In this document: piece by piece, positions 42,425 through 51,651 of the stretch
How the letters are laid out: every line of letters begins with the position of its first letter
Position numbering within the stretch: position 1 is the stretch's first letter
Source of the DNA: Chthoniobacteraceae bacterium
GTDB lineage: Bacteria > Verrucomicrobiota > Verrucomicrobiia > Chthoniobacterales > Chthoniobacteraceae
Direction of reading: 5' to 3'
Length of the DNA stretch: 61,504 nucleotides
NCBI GenBank assembly: GCA_947476045.1
Contig: CANJNZ010000021.1
Coordinates: 1-61,504, forward strand
Notes under the pieces: model-generated
What the model saw: the letters and a program-made list of their open reading frames with translations, nothing else
Databases searched by the model: none
Told to the model about the DNA's origin: nothing
Translations under genes and position numbers: made by a program

Positions 42425-44740
42425 ATGGGTGCTTTGCGGTGGATTTGGAAAATTGGAGTTGCTCTCTTTTGTGGATTCACCGCTTGCGGTGCGGGAGTGC
42501 TCCGGCTCGAAAATGCACACGTAGCGGTCGAGATTGATCGCGAGAGCGGCGGCGTTCGCACGATTCGCGACAAGGGGCAGGCAGTGACTTATCAAATGCT
42601 GGGGGTCGGCTTCGTGGTCGCTACTGACGCGGGTGCTGTGCGCTCGGAGAAGGCGCTGGCGGTGAAGGAAGGCGGTGACGAGGTGCAATTGAAATTCGCG
42701 GGAGACGGTTTGGAAGTCGCTTTGCACTACCGGCTCAGACCCGATGATCGCTTCATCGAAAAGTGGCTCGTGATCCAATCCACCGATGGTAAGCCGTATT
42801 TTTTGAAAGAGGTCGTGCTGGAAGATGTGACGGCGACATCACCGTTCTCAGCCATTCATTTTCACGACGACCAGACGATCTGGCACTGCCCGATCAATTT
42901 CTTCCTGCGCGGTGAAAATGGCGGCTGCTTCGCCGGGCTGGAATACCCGTGGTGGGAGCATGAATTGCGCAGCAAGGACGGTTTCCGAATCGGCTACAAA
43001 CCGAACTACCCGGCAGTCGCGGGCGAGGTGAACACGAGCGAAAAATATTTCCTCGGCGTGTATCGCAAGGAAGGCATCTCGCGCTATTCGCACGGGCCGT
43101 ATCCCGGTCGTCGCACAACGACGCTCATGGATTTCAAAAAGGACACCGGGCTTTTTCAGCATTTCAAAAACAAAAAAATTCCCGACGAAGCTGTGGAGCC
43201 GGAGGTGCTCGATTGGGGCGAGGTCTGGGCGATGCAGGATTTCATGCGCACGGTGCTGCCCGATCAGCCGCTGCCGGAGGACGGATACTGGGTCTGGCAA
43301 AATGGCTGGTGGGCGAGTCTTTTCGAGCCGAAGCCAGAAATCATAGACCGGCTCAAAGCTACGGGCGTCCACGACATCATGACCGCGCACACGTGGTATG
43401 GGCGCGGCAATCATCCGACGGCGGAACCGTATCTATCGCAAATGCGCGCCGAACCGCTGGGCTTCCCTGCGGACAAAGGAATCGCAGGGCTGCCCGGCGA
43501 GGCCGGCCCGGCATTCGGGCTTCATTCGCCGCACAATGTTTTCCTCGATCAATTCAAACCCGGCGAATTCACCGATGACTTCCGCGCGCCGCCGGTCATG
43601 GAGGAATTCATTGAGCACGCGCGAAAAAATGGCGTCCACGTGAGCAGCTTCAGCCTGCCGGGGATCTGGCTCGATCAAAAACCTGAGTGGGCCTCGTTGG
43701 ATGAAGCTGGCAAACCGAACGTGTATATTTTTGGCCGAAAAATCTCCTGCGCCGCGTGCGACGACTACATGAAGTATCTACTCGCGACGCACGAAGCCGT
43801 CTTCACCAAATACCAGCCGCGCTGGTGGGGCTGGGATGGACGCTGGATGAATTATTGGGAGGTGCCGCTTTACCGCCCCGGCCCGAAGGGTGTGGGAGTT
43901 GATCCTTGCTTTGCAAAAAATCACGGCCATCTGCCGGGCGACGGCTATTACCGCGAGTGGAAGAATATCCAAAACTTCCTCGCCGAAATCCGGCGGCGAC
44001 ATCCGCAGATGTGCCTCGAGCAATACTGCGGCCTTGCGCGTGGTGGGCCGTGGGCGCTGCCATACTTGAACTCCGACGCCGGTTATTACGAGAGCAACGG
44101 CGCGGACATGAATCGCCTGCAAACGTGGCACAACCAGAACGACCGCTTCCGCCCTGTTTACAAAAACTACGCCGCACTCTTCGGCGACAACTCGCGAACC
44201 TTCCAATTCAACGTCCTCACCACCATCAGCACCACAGCCTATTGCCAGATCGGCCCCGGCTACAAAGCCCTCGCCCTCGCGGAAAATCAGGACTTTCTAA
44301 AAAAATGGCGCGCATGGGCGACAACGAACTTCGCCTACTTGAAAGTGAAGCGCGACCTCTTCGAGTGCCCCGGCTACTCGCCCGTTGATGGCAGCGCACA
44401 CATCCTCGGCGATCGCGGCCTTCTGTTCCTCTTCCCCGGCGGCTTCGACAAAAAGGTCGCGCCCGAAAAAATCATCCGCGCATCCATCCCGCTCAACCGC
44501 TGGATCGGCCTAAAAGAAGACCGCGCCGCCATCTACCAAATCACCGAAGTCCACCCGAACGCTGGAACTGACCGTGGCACATTCCGCTACGGCGAAGACT
44601 TCCTCTACGACATGCCCAAAGACTCCGCCGCCATCCTCTCCATCGCACCCATCACCACAGATCAAAAGCCACAACCCGCCCCGCTTAAAGCCGACAGCGA
44701 GGTGATCATCGTGAAGGCTTTTACTCCGACAGAAAACTAA
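42425..44740 (+). CDS. Exported glycoside hydrolase-like protein (clan GH-D/GH36-like, tentative)
   Basis: Predicted 771-residue protein. The N-terminus IGVALFCGFTACGAG is signal-like with a weak lipobox Cys. An N-terminal beta-sandwich (VAVEIDRESGGVRTIRDKGQ) precedes a probable TIM barrel with GYWVWQNGWWASLFEPKPE, PRWWGWDGRWMNYWEVP and MCLEQYCGLARGGPW, and a C-terminal beta domain. The order of aromatic and acidic segments resembles alpha-galactosidase-like enzymes, but I cannot assign a family or nucleophile with confidence. It belongs to the locus with the SGNH hydrolase. Its last 4 bases overlap the convergent YkgJ gene. Confidence 0.6.
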   Translation: MGALRWIWKIGVALFCGFTACGAGVLRLENAHVAVEIDRESGGVRTIRDKGQAVTYQMLGVGFVVATDAGAVRSEKALAVKEGGDEVQLKFAGDGLEVALHYRLRPDDRFIEKWLVIQSTDGKPYFLKEVVLEDVTATSPFSAIHFHDDQTIWHCPINFFLRGENGGCFAGLEYPWWEHELRSKDGFRIGYKPNYPAVAGEVNTSEKYFLGVYRKEGISRYSHGPYPGRRTTTLMDFKKDTGLFQHFKNKKIPDEAVEPEVLDWGEVWAMQDFMRTVLPDQPLPEDGYWVWQNGWWASLFEPKPEIIDRLKATGVHDIMTAHTWYGRGNHPTAEPYLSQMRAEPLGFPADKGIAGLPGEAGPAFGLHSPHNVFLDQFKPGEFTDDFRAPPVMEEFIEHARKNGVHVSSFSLPGIWLDQKPEWASLDEAGKPNVYIFGRKISCAACDDYMKYLLATHEAVFTKYQPRWWGWDGRWMNYWEVPLYRPGPKGVGVDPCFAKNHGHLPGDGYYREWKNIQNFLAEIRRRHPQMCLEQYCGLARGGPWALPYLNSDAGYYESNGADMNRLQTWHNQNDRFRPVYKNYAALFGDNSRTFQFNVLTTISTTAYCQIGPGYKALALAENQDFLKKWRAWATTNFAYLKVKRDLFECPGYSPVDGSAHILGDRGLLFLFPGGFDKKVAPEKIIRASIPLNRWIGLKEDRAAIYQITEVHPNAGTDRGTFRYGEDFLYDMPKDSAAILSIAPITTDQKPQPAPLKADSEVIIVKAFTPTEN

Positions 44741-45078
44741 ACAGCCCTTACTAACGTCGGCACGGCTTCGCATTTTTCCCGCCAGCCGGGGAAGTTCCAG
44801 TCGTTAGGGAAGGCGCGGCATTGGCGGGGTTTAACGGTTTGGAGTTTGCAGTCGCTGCCTTCGAGCCATTCGCACGAGGCGTCTTCTTTTTCCAAAAGGG
44901 AAAGTCCTCGGCGGTCGGGGCGGATACGGGTGTGACGCTGGATGAATTCGTCCTCGCCCATGCCGACGTGAGCGGCGATGGAGGCGATTTCGTCGGGCTC
45001 CACTTTTACGACACCGGGCCAGCGGCAGCAGTTCGTGCAGCGCTGGCAGACGTAGTGGATGGAGAGCGTTTCGGGCAC
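44737..45078 (-). CDS. YkgJ-family cysteine-cluster protein
   Basis: Predicted 113-residue protein with CQRCTNCCRWPG near the start and further cysteines at ASCEWLEGSDCKL, KPRQCRAFP and EKCEAVP, the pattern of the YkgJ/UPF0153 metal-binding family (probably an iron-sulfur or zinc site). The GTG at 45078 gives the usual start (PETLSIHYVCQRC). In-frame ATGs at 45171 and 45189 would add an unrelated Cys-containing segment and crowd the divergent gene. Its function is unknown. Confidence 0.75.
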   Translation of the reverse strand: MPETLSIHYVCQRCTNCCRWPGVVKVEPDEIASIAAHVGMGEDEFIQRHTRIRPDRRGLSLLEKEDASCEWLEGSDCKLQTVKPRQCRAFPNDWNFPGWREKCEAVPTLVRAV

Positions 45079-45192
45079 GCGAAGTGGATTCCCGCTAAGA
45101 GGGCGGGCGTCAACGCGATTGTCGCAGTGCTTGACGGGCGCAGCACTCAACTGGAAAACGCACGTCCTCATTCCGCTGAACCAAATCATTCC

Positions 45193-46635
45193 ATGAACAA
45201 GACCGCCATTCTCGCCGCGTCCATCCTTATTCCCATCAGCGCCAGCGCTGCCGTGGATTTTGTGAAGGATGTGCAGCCAATTCTCGAATACAACTGTGTG
45301 CGCTGCCATAACCCAGAGGCCACGGCTGTGAAGAAAGGCGACACGAGCGTGGAACTGGATACGAAGGCGAAGGCGGTTCGCGGAAAGACGGTGGTCCCCG
45401 GCGATGCGGAGAAGAGCAAACTTTACAAGACGACGCTCCTTCCAGACGACGACGAGAAGCTGATGCCGCCGTTGGATGAGATCAAAAAGGGTTCGAGCAC
45501 GCGTCTTACAAAAGCGGAAACAGAAATCCTTAAAGCATGGATCACTGAAGGCGCAAAGTGGCCGGATGGCGTGACGCTTTTAGCCCGAAAAAGGGAAGTG
45601 AAACGTTACCCCGGCGATACACCGGAGCTGGCTGCGGAAATTCATGCACAAATCCTGAAAACGAGCAAAGAGAAGGCCGAGGCGGACATGAAGCCCTACA
45701 CTGCGACTATCACGGGCACGGATGTGACGTTCGACATGTTGCCGATTCCCGGCGGAAAATTTAAGATGGGATCGCCAGATAGCGAGAAGGGTCGCAAGGA
45801 CGACGAGGGGCCGCAGAAGGAAGTGAGTGTGGAACCATTCTGGATGGAGAAATGCGAGGTGACCTGGGACGAATACCGGCTGTTCATGTATCACAAAGAC
45901 GAGAAGGACAACCGCGCGAAGAAGACTTTCACGCCCGAGCAGGAGGCTCTGAATAAAGCCGCCGACTCGGTGACGCATCCGACGCAGCCGTATGTGGACA
46001 TGAGCTTCGGCATGGGCACCGATGGCTATCCGGCGATCTCGATGACGCAGCACGCGGCAAATAAATACTGCCAGTGGCTCAGCGCGAAGACGGGACATTT
46101 TTACCGCCTGCCAACCGAGGCGGAGTGGGAATATGCCGCACGCGCGGGAACGACGACGGCGTATTTCTGGGGCGATGAGGCATCAAAGATCAGCGAGTAT
46201 TGCTGGTGGGGAAAGAACAGCGATTTCCAGTATAAGAAAGTCGGCAAGAAGAAGGCGAATCCGTGGGGCCTCCACGACATCCTCGGCAATGTGTGCGAGT
46301 GGACGCTCGATCAATACGACGCTGGCTATTATGCAAAAATGCCTGCTGCGAATCCGTGGAATAAAGCGACGCTCCCCTACCCTCACACTGCACGCGGTGG
46401 CTCGTGGGACGATGAGGATGCGGCGGGTATGCGCATCGCCGTGCGCCGTGCGAGCGCGAAGGAATGGAAGCGCCAGGATCCGCAGCTCCCGAAGAGCTAT
46501 TTCTGGCACACGGATGCACAGTTCCTCGGCTTCCGCGTGGTTCGTCCGCTGAAGACGCCGACGCCGGAGGAGATGAACAAGTATTGGAACAATGGCGTCG
46601 AGAAAGACGACCCGCGTCTGATCAAAGCGGAGTAG
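45193..46635 (+). CDS. Cytochrome c / formylglycine-generating-enzyme-like fusion
   Basis: Predicted 480-residue exported protein. A signal peptide (KTAILAASILIPISASA) precedes a planctomycete cytochrome domain with CVRCH (Cys35, Cys38, His39). The C-terminal FGE-sulfatase (SUMF1-like) domain has MLPIPGGKFKMGSPDSEKG, FYRLPTEAEWEYAARAG, GNVCEWTLDQYD and HTARGGSWDDED and ends GFRVVR. Most bacterial proteins with this fold are not true sulfatase activators and the catalytic cysteines were not confirmed. It is the last cytochrome gene of the locus and convergent with the gene at 46645. Confidence 0.9.
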   Translation: MNKTAILAASILIPISASAAVDFVKDVQPILEYNCVRCHNPEATAVKKGDTSVELDTKAKAVRGKTVVPGDAEKSKLYKTTLLPDDDEKLMPPLDEIKKGSSTRLTKAETEILKAWITEGAKWPDGVTLLARKREVKRYPGDTPELAAEIHAQILKTSKEKAEADMKPYTATITGTDVTFDMLPIPGGKFKMGSPDSEKGRKDDEGPQKEVSVEPFWMEKCEVTWDEYRLFMYHKDEKDNRAKKTFTPEQEALNKAADSVTHPTQPYVDMSFGMGTDGYPAISMTQHAANKYCQWLSAKTGHFYRLPTEAEWEYAARAGTTTAYFWGDEASKISEYCWWGKNSDFQYKKVGKKKANPWGLHDILGNVCEWTLDQYDAGYYAKMPAANPWNKATLPYPHTARGGSWDDEDAAGMRIAVRRASAKEWKRQDPQLPKSYFWHTDAQFLGFRVVRPLKTPTPEEMNKYWNNGVEKDDPRLIKAE

Positions 46636-46644
46636 CCAAAAGGG

Positions 46645-49600
46645 CTACACGACTTTCACGTGGAAATCGCCGAGCGACTGATCGGCGGGGCCGGTCTTGA
46701 GATAGATGAAGCCTGGGATGACGACTTTCGTGGGCATGGTATCGGTGAGAAAGCCGAATGATGTTCCGCCATTGTCGCTCACCAAGCTCGCGACGCTAAT
46801 GGTGCCGATTGTCTTGGCAGCGATGAATGTGTTGCTGAAACCAACTTGTGCCGAGCGGACCGCAAAGGTGCCAATTTTACTGCCATCAAAAAACACGCCG
46901 CCATCGAGCGGATTCATCGCGTCGGCTGGCGTGTAGCCGACGAAGATACTGCTGTCGGAAATGGTGCGAGCGCTGAAGCCGCCGATATAATCGCTGATGA
47001 TTTTCGCGCCGTGAACGCCACCCGCGATGTAGGCGCTGGTGAGCGCGTTATTAAATGAGGCGTCGCCGCCGCTGAGCATGAGGCTGGCTTCGAAATCACC
47101 CGCGATGCCGATGCGCGCATCACCCGTGATTCTGAGTGAAGCGATGGCTGCCGCGTGCAACGTGGCAGCCCCCACTTTTGCCGCTTTAAAAAGTGTGATG
47201 CTGCTGCCGATATTGATGTCCGCGCCGGATTTCACCTCGTGGAAAGTGAGCGCAGCGCTGTCCGTTGCCGCGCCCTCTGCGAAGATGCTTGCGGTGCCGA
47301 GCAGATCGCGCGCGGTGAAGGAAATAATCCTGTCCTCGGCCGTGAAGTCGCCCCCCACATCGCCGGCAACCGTGACTTTGTCAAAACGCTGCGCGCTGAA
47401 TACAGCGTCGCCGATACGCGTGGCCTTCAACGTGGTAATGGCGCTGGCGACAGCGAAAGTGGCACCGTCATTCACCACGCGCATCGCGAGTGAAGTCGGC
47501 GCAAAATACGCACCCCCGGCGGTGACGTGCGCGGTGCCGAGCACATCGCCCGAACTGAATGCCGTGAGTAATCCAGCGATGTTGAGTTGCGCGGCGAATT
47601 CTCCGGAGACAAGCAGACTGTCGAGCGAAGGTGTGGCGAGCGTGGAGTTCCCAAAGCGCGCTGCTTTGAACAACGAAAGCCCGGTGCCGATGGAAATGTC
47701 GGAACCGTCGCCGATGTTGTGGACGCGCACTGTCGTTTTCACGCCTTCGCCAGTGCCACTGAGCAAATCCGCACCATCCATAAGATCTCTAACGGTCACC
47801 GAGCCGAGAATCCCGCTGAAGACCACGCCGCCGCCGATGATATTCGCAGCCGGCGCAACGAGCGATTTCAGTCCCGCGCCGAGCGCGCCGGTAATCGCAC
47901 CGAGGTCCACCCGGCCATCGCCATGCGCACCACGCAGAACCGTGACGGAAAGAGTGCTCGTCTCGCTATTCGTGTCATCGAGCGAGATGCGTGTGAGTCC
48001 GCCACGTCCGTTGTGGTCCGGATCGTCGAGCACGAAACCAATGAGGCCGGGGCCGGTGAGACGCACGGTGTATTTGTCGCCGTCCGAGTCCGTGAATGTT
48101 TTTACTTTGCCGGGTATCAGCGAAACGTCGCCGAGGTCATTAGCAATCAGCGGCATCAATCCATAGCTGGTGAAATGGCCGGAAACGTCACGCGCGAGCG
48201 GGATGCTGCGCAGATTCCCGCTGGCATCGAAAAGCGGCGCCTCCGAATTGGACGCGCTGAGTTGCCCGGCGCTGATTGGGCCGCTGAAAACATCAACTGC
48301 TCCACCAAGTTTGGACGCAGCGCTGAGCGAGAATACTGCGCTTGAGGAAAGTATGGGCAGGGGGATGTTTTGCGTGCCGTCGAGTTTGTCGAAATGGAAA
48401 AGCAGCGGCACGCTTCCGAGTTCGCTGCTGCCGATGGAAAGCGTGACGTCGTAGAGCGTGTGCGGCACTTTCGGTGCGAAGTAGCCGGTGCTGGCGACAA
48501 GTGTTTGGGAGAGGCCGGTGCCGCTGCTTTTTCCGAGGATGGAACTGAGATAGGCGCTGTCGTTTTGCACAGTCGCCCCGTCGGACCATTGCTCATCGAG
48601 GGCGATGAGGGTGTTACCAAAGACTGCGCCGGAATCGCGTGGCGCGGTGTGCTTCATGATGTCGCCCGTGGCGGCATCGCCCAGATGGCGGAGGCCGAGA
48701 TTGTGGCCGAGTTCATGCGCGAGTGTGATGGCGAGCTGATCCAGCCTTTCCTCGGGGGTGATGTTAGAAAAGAAATTGTCGAACTCGCCGGAGAAAATCA
48801 CCGCGAGATCGTTGCGGTCGAGATTTCCAACGTCCGGCGATCCTGCGAGTCCGAGCAACGAATCCGCACCCAGGCCGAACAAATCACGGAGCGGGATGCT
48901 CGTGCCTGAAAATCCCTTTTTGAGCAGCGGATTCGCGCCTGAAATATCGAGCAATATGCCGTTATCGCCGCCGACATAGAGCGTGGTGAAGTCGCCGCCT
49001 GCGGGCTGAGAGGTCGTGAATTGCACATCGTAAAGCGAATACTTCGACTGCAATTTAGCGACGAGTGCTGCGACAAGATTTTCGACAGTGTCCGACGACC
49101 CAATGTCAGCAGCGGTGAATGCAGGCAGCGTTCCGGTGATGCCGGGGCCGAAGTGATTCACTAACGTGGCTCCGTCGAAATCGAGATAGACGATCTGTGG
49201 TGTTTCGAAGCGCACGTTGTCCACGAGCACTGCGGAATCGAGCACGCCGTCGCCCACATCGCTGATGCGCATCTCGATGTTGAGCGACGTGACACCGTCC
49301 GGCACGACATAGGTCAGCGTGAGCTTGTTCGTGCGGCCGTCAAAGAACGTCCCGGGCGCTGGCTCGCCGGTAAAGTAGGCGTTGTCCACCGTGATGAGGT
49401 TTCCGTTTTCGTCCTTCGCGTAGTTCGTGCCGTTGATGTTGATGACGAACGTGTCGTTGAAACCAGCATTGAGGAACTCGGGGTATTCCTCCGTGAGAAA
49501 CATGAAATCAATCTTGAGCCTCTGCTCGCCGCCAACGGGCACTGGCAGGGTGAAAGAAACCGCCGCCGTGTCGTCAGCCTCGCCCGGAGCGCCGAGGTCT

Positions 49601-49884
49601 GTGCCTTGATTGCTGGAGGTGTTGCCGATGCTCGTCACATGCGACGCGATACCGGTGCTGAGGATGAGGAAATCGCCGTCGCCGCCGCTGGGAAAGCCGA
49701 GCAGTTGGCCCGTAGCGCCAAGAGTCAGTGTGGCAAATTCCGCAGAGTCACCATCGAGCGAAATAGGCGTGCCATCCGGCAAATCGAGCGCCCGTATGAC
49801 CGAAAGCGGCGTCGCCGAAAGCACAAAACGTGGTTCCAGAACCTCGATGGAGGCGGGTCGTTTTTGCGAGGACTGATAGGTCAT
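46645..49884 (-). CDS. LEPR-XLL surface protein with metzincin-like protease motif
   Basis: Predicted 1079-residue protein. The N-terminus has IEVLEPRFVLSA, the LEPR-XLL motif found on large surface proteins of Planctomycetes and Verrucomicrobia. A choice-of-anchor-like beta domain follows (FDFMFLTEEYPEFLNAG-type, FNDTFVININGTNYA). A zinc protease motif HELGHNLGLRH (HExxHxxGxxH) lies near residue 390, as in metzincins. The C-terminal half consists of degenerate beta repeats such as SLFKAARFGNSTLATPSLDS and ITLFKAAKVGAATLHAAAIA, probably a beta-helix. The Met at 49884 is chosen because it starts the motif-bearing N-terminus. Role: surface or secreted protease, inferred. Confidence 0.85.
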   Translation of the reverse strand: MTYQSSQKRPASIEVLEPRFVLSATPLSVIRALDLPDGTPISLDGDSAEFATLTLGATGQLLGFPSGGDGDFLILSTGIASHVTSIGNTSSNQGTDLGAPGEADDTAAVSFTLPVPVGGEQRLKIDFMFLTEEYPEFLNAGFNDTFVININGTNYAKDENGNLITVDNAYFTGEPAPGTFFDGRTNKLTLTYVVPDGVTSLNIEMRISDVGDGVLDSAVLVDNVRFETPQIVYLDFDGATLVNHFGPGITGTLPAFTAADIGSSDTVENLVAALVAKLQSKYSLYDVQFTTSQPAGGDFTTLYVGGDNGILLDISGANPLLKKGFSGTSIPLRDLFGLGADSLLGLAGSPDVGNLDRNDLAVIFSGEFDNFFSNITPEERLDQLAITLAHELGHNLGLRHLGDAATGDIMKHTAPRDSGAVFGNTLIALDEQWSDGATVQNDSAYLSSILGKSSGTGLSQTLVASTGYFAPKVPHTLYDVTLSIGSSELGSVPLLFHFDKLDGTQNIPLPILSSSAVFSLSAASKLGGAVDVFSGPISAGQLSASNSEAPLFDASGNLRSIPLARDVSGHFTSYGLMPLIANDLGDVSLIPGKVKTFTDSDGDKYTVRLTGPGLIGFVLDDPDHNGRGGLTRISLDDTNSETSTLSVTVLRGAHGDGRVDLGAITGALGAGLKSLVAPAANIIGGGVVFSGILGSVTVRDLMDGADLLSGTGEGVKTTVRVHNIGDGSDISIGTGLSLFKAARFGNSTLATPSLDSLLVSGEFAAQLNIAGLLTAFSSGDVLGTAHVTAGGAYFAPTSLAMRVVNDGATFAVASAITTLKATRIGDAVFSAQRFDKVTVAGDVGGDFTAEDRIISFTARDLLGTASIFAEGAATDSAALTFHEVKSGADINIGSSITLFKAAKVGAATLHAAAIASLRITGDARIGIAGDFEASLMLSGGDASFNNALTSAYIAGGVHGAKIISDYIGGFSARTISDSSIFVGYTPADAMNPLDGGVFFDGSKIGTFAVRSAQVGFSNTFIAAKTIGTISVASLVSDNGGTSFGFLTDTMPTKVVIPGFIYLKTGPADQSLGDFHVKVV

Positions 49885-50018
49885 ATTCTGGGCCGAACTC
49901 TCGCCCGGCAAAAAGCACGGTAGGCAGAGTCCCGCGTCTGTAAACGGGAAGTTCGACAAAGGAATTAGGCCCGGCGTTAGAAAATAAATCCACGCCTTCC
50001 TCGCTGACCGAAAAACAC

Positions 50019-50834
50019 CTACTGGCTAGCCATGCGACGGCCGACTTCCTCGAATTCCTCAAACGATGAGACGGGCGGGAGCGGGATGATCCGAGCAGGC
50101 GTGTGCTGATTGGTGAGGAGTTCGATTTGACCGTTTGAGTGCTCGACCAGCGCCGAGCAGCTCTCGACCCAGTCGCCGCAGTTGTAATAAGTGGTCGAAT
50201 CAATATCGCGGATCACGGGAACGTGGATGTGCCCGCAAACAACCCCTTGGACTTTCGCATCATCTGCAAAACGCACGATGCCCTCCTCGAATTTGCCGAC
50301 GTAATTGACTGCGCTTTTGACTTTCCGTTTCGCGTAAGCGCTGAGCGACCAGTAACCGAGGCCAAGGCGGCGACGGATGAAATTGATGGGCGCATTCAGC
50401 TTCAGCAAAAGCTGATAGCCGACATCCCCGATATGGGCGAGCCACTGCGCGCCTTGGACGACGGTATCGAGTTCATGGCCGTGGATGACGAGCAAGCGGC
50501 GACCGTCGGCGGTGGTGTGAATGGCGCGGGGCTGGATGGTGATGTTGCCGAAATCGTGGTGATACGAGGAGACGAACTCGTCGTGATTCCCCGGGATGTA
50601 AATAAGACGCGTGCCTTTGCGGGCGATGCGGAGGAGCTTTTGGATGACGTCGTTATGCGCCTGAGGCCAGTAAAGACCACGGCGGAGGCTCCAGACATCA
50701 ATGAGGTCGCCGACGATGTAGAGGGTTTCAAATTCCCGCTCTCGCAGGAAATCGAGCAGCGCTTCAGCCTGCGCGCCTCGTGTGCCGAGATGAACGTCAG
50801 AAATCCAGCCAGTGCGAAAATGCGTTTGGTGCAT
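50019..50834 (-). CDS. UDP-2,3-diacylglucosamine diphosphatase-like metallophosphoesterase
   Basis: Predicted 271-residue enzyme of the LpxH-like calcineurin fold. Metal-ligand motifs are WISDVHLGTRG, YIVGDLIDVWS, YIPGNHDEF, VIHGHELDT and VVCGHIHVPVI. LpxH removes UMP from UDP-diacylglucosamine in lipid A synthesis. This sequence is a close paralog of that family, so lipid A is likely but a related lipid-precursor substrate is possible. It is monocistronic as far as visible. Confidence 0.82.
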   Translation of the reverse strand: MHQTHFRTGWISDVHLGTRGAQAEALLDFLREREFETLYIVGDLIDVWSLRRGLYWPQAHNDVIQKLLRIARKGTRLIYIPGNHDEFVSSYHHDFGNITIQPRAIHTTADGRRLLVIHGHELDTVVQGAQWLAHIGDVGYQLLLKLNAPINFIRRRLGLGYWSLSAYAKRKVKSAVNYVGKFEEGIVRFADDAKVQGVVCGHIHVPVIRDIDSTTYYNCGDWVESCSALVEHSNGQIELLTNQHTPARIIPLPPVSSFEEFEEVGRRMASQ

Positions 50835-51003
50835 GTGCGCTAAAAGGGAGGAAGTGCGGCGCGAATCAACGGTGAAGTAATTGTGAATAACTTATTTTAC
50901 GTCATGGAAACATCCTCGGTTCAAAACCGTAACAATTGCTGCATTGATGAGCCTTTCGCACTGAAATGCGTTAAACATACCCCTCTCTAAAACCCAGCCT
51001 CAT

Positions 51004-51138
51004 TCACCCCTGAATCGCCGGCAACCGCGTGAGCAGAGCGTTTATTTCCTCCGCCGGATAGCGTTGCTGGGCGGGAACACGAATCATGGTAAGGCCGATT
51101 TTTTCGCAAACACGCTGGATGGCGATGACGTTCTCATT
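51004..51138 (-). pseudogene. C-terminal gene remnant (44 codons)
   Basis: The reverse strand reads 44 codons to a TGA at 51004-51006 and is blocked upstream by TAG at 51139-51141. The peptide, with IQRVCEKIGLTMIRVPAQQR and EEINALLTRLPAIQG, has the look of a genuine protein C-terminus and no plausible start. I cannot name the parent family. It overlaps the 5' end of the longer plus-strand frame at 51064. Confidence 0.45.
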
Positions 51139-51168
51139 CTAGGTAGTTCAGCTTCGGCATGGGTTATT

Positions 51169-51588
51169 GTGCGCTCGACTATTCTTCTTGCACCTGAGTT
51201 TAGCGATGAGTTGAAAAAGTGGGCTGAAACAGTGCCAGAGGTGTTTTCGCCTGACGAGGTAGGAAAGATGAGTGTCGTGCGGATGGAGTTGATGAGGGAA
51301 TGGTGGAGGGAGAATCGAGCCGCATTCCGAACTGGAGAATATTCCAAGGTCAAACCCGGCCCAATATTGCCAGAATGGAAGGCGGACGCCCCTGCGGAAA
51401 AAACCAATTTTCCTGATCCATTACTGTTGCTCGCAAAGCCAAACACACACGAAACGAAACAAGTGCCGCAAATCGTTGCTACACCCGCTGAAGACAAGCC
51501 GCGTGTCTGGCCATGGTTTGCAGGAATCGCCGCCCTGCTGGCATCTGTCGCATTGATTTTGAAACGCAAAACTAGCAAGCCACATTGA
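51169..51588 (+). CDS. Membrane-anchored hypothetical protein, start uncertain
   Basis: Predicted 139 residues from a GTG at 51169; an upstream TTG at 51064 would add 35 residues, the first of which come from the antisense of the remnant at 51004-51138 and look spurious. The protein has a charged helical part (SDELKKWAETVPEVFSPDEV), a Pro-rich linker and one C-terminal membrane helix (WPWFAGIAALLASVALIL) with basic tail KRKTSKPH. It may be a truncated gene. No family is recognised. Confidence 0.5.
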   Translation: MRSTILLAPEFSDELKKWAETVPEVFSPDEVGKMSVVRMELMREWWRENRAAFRTGEYSKVKPGPILPEWKADAPAEKTNFPDPLLLLAKPNTHETKQVPQIVATPAEDKPRVWPWFAGIAALLASVALILKRKTSKPH

Positions 51589-51651
51589 CCTCAAATCCGA
51601 AACTCAAAATCAGAAAACGAAAACCCAAACCACCCAAACAAAATCACACCC

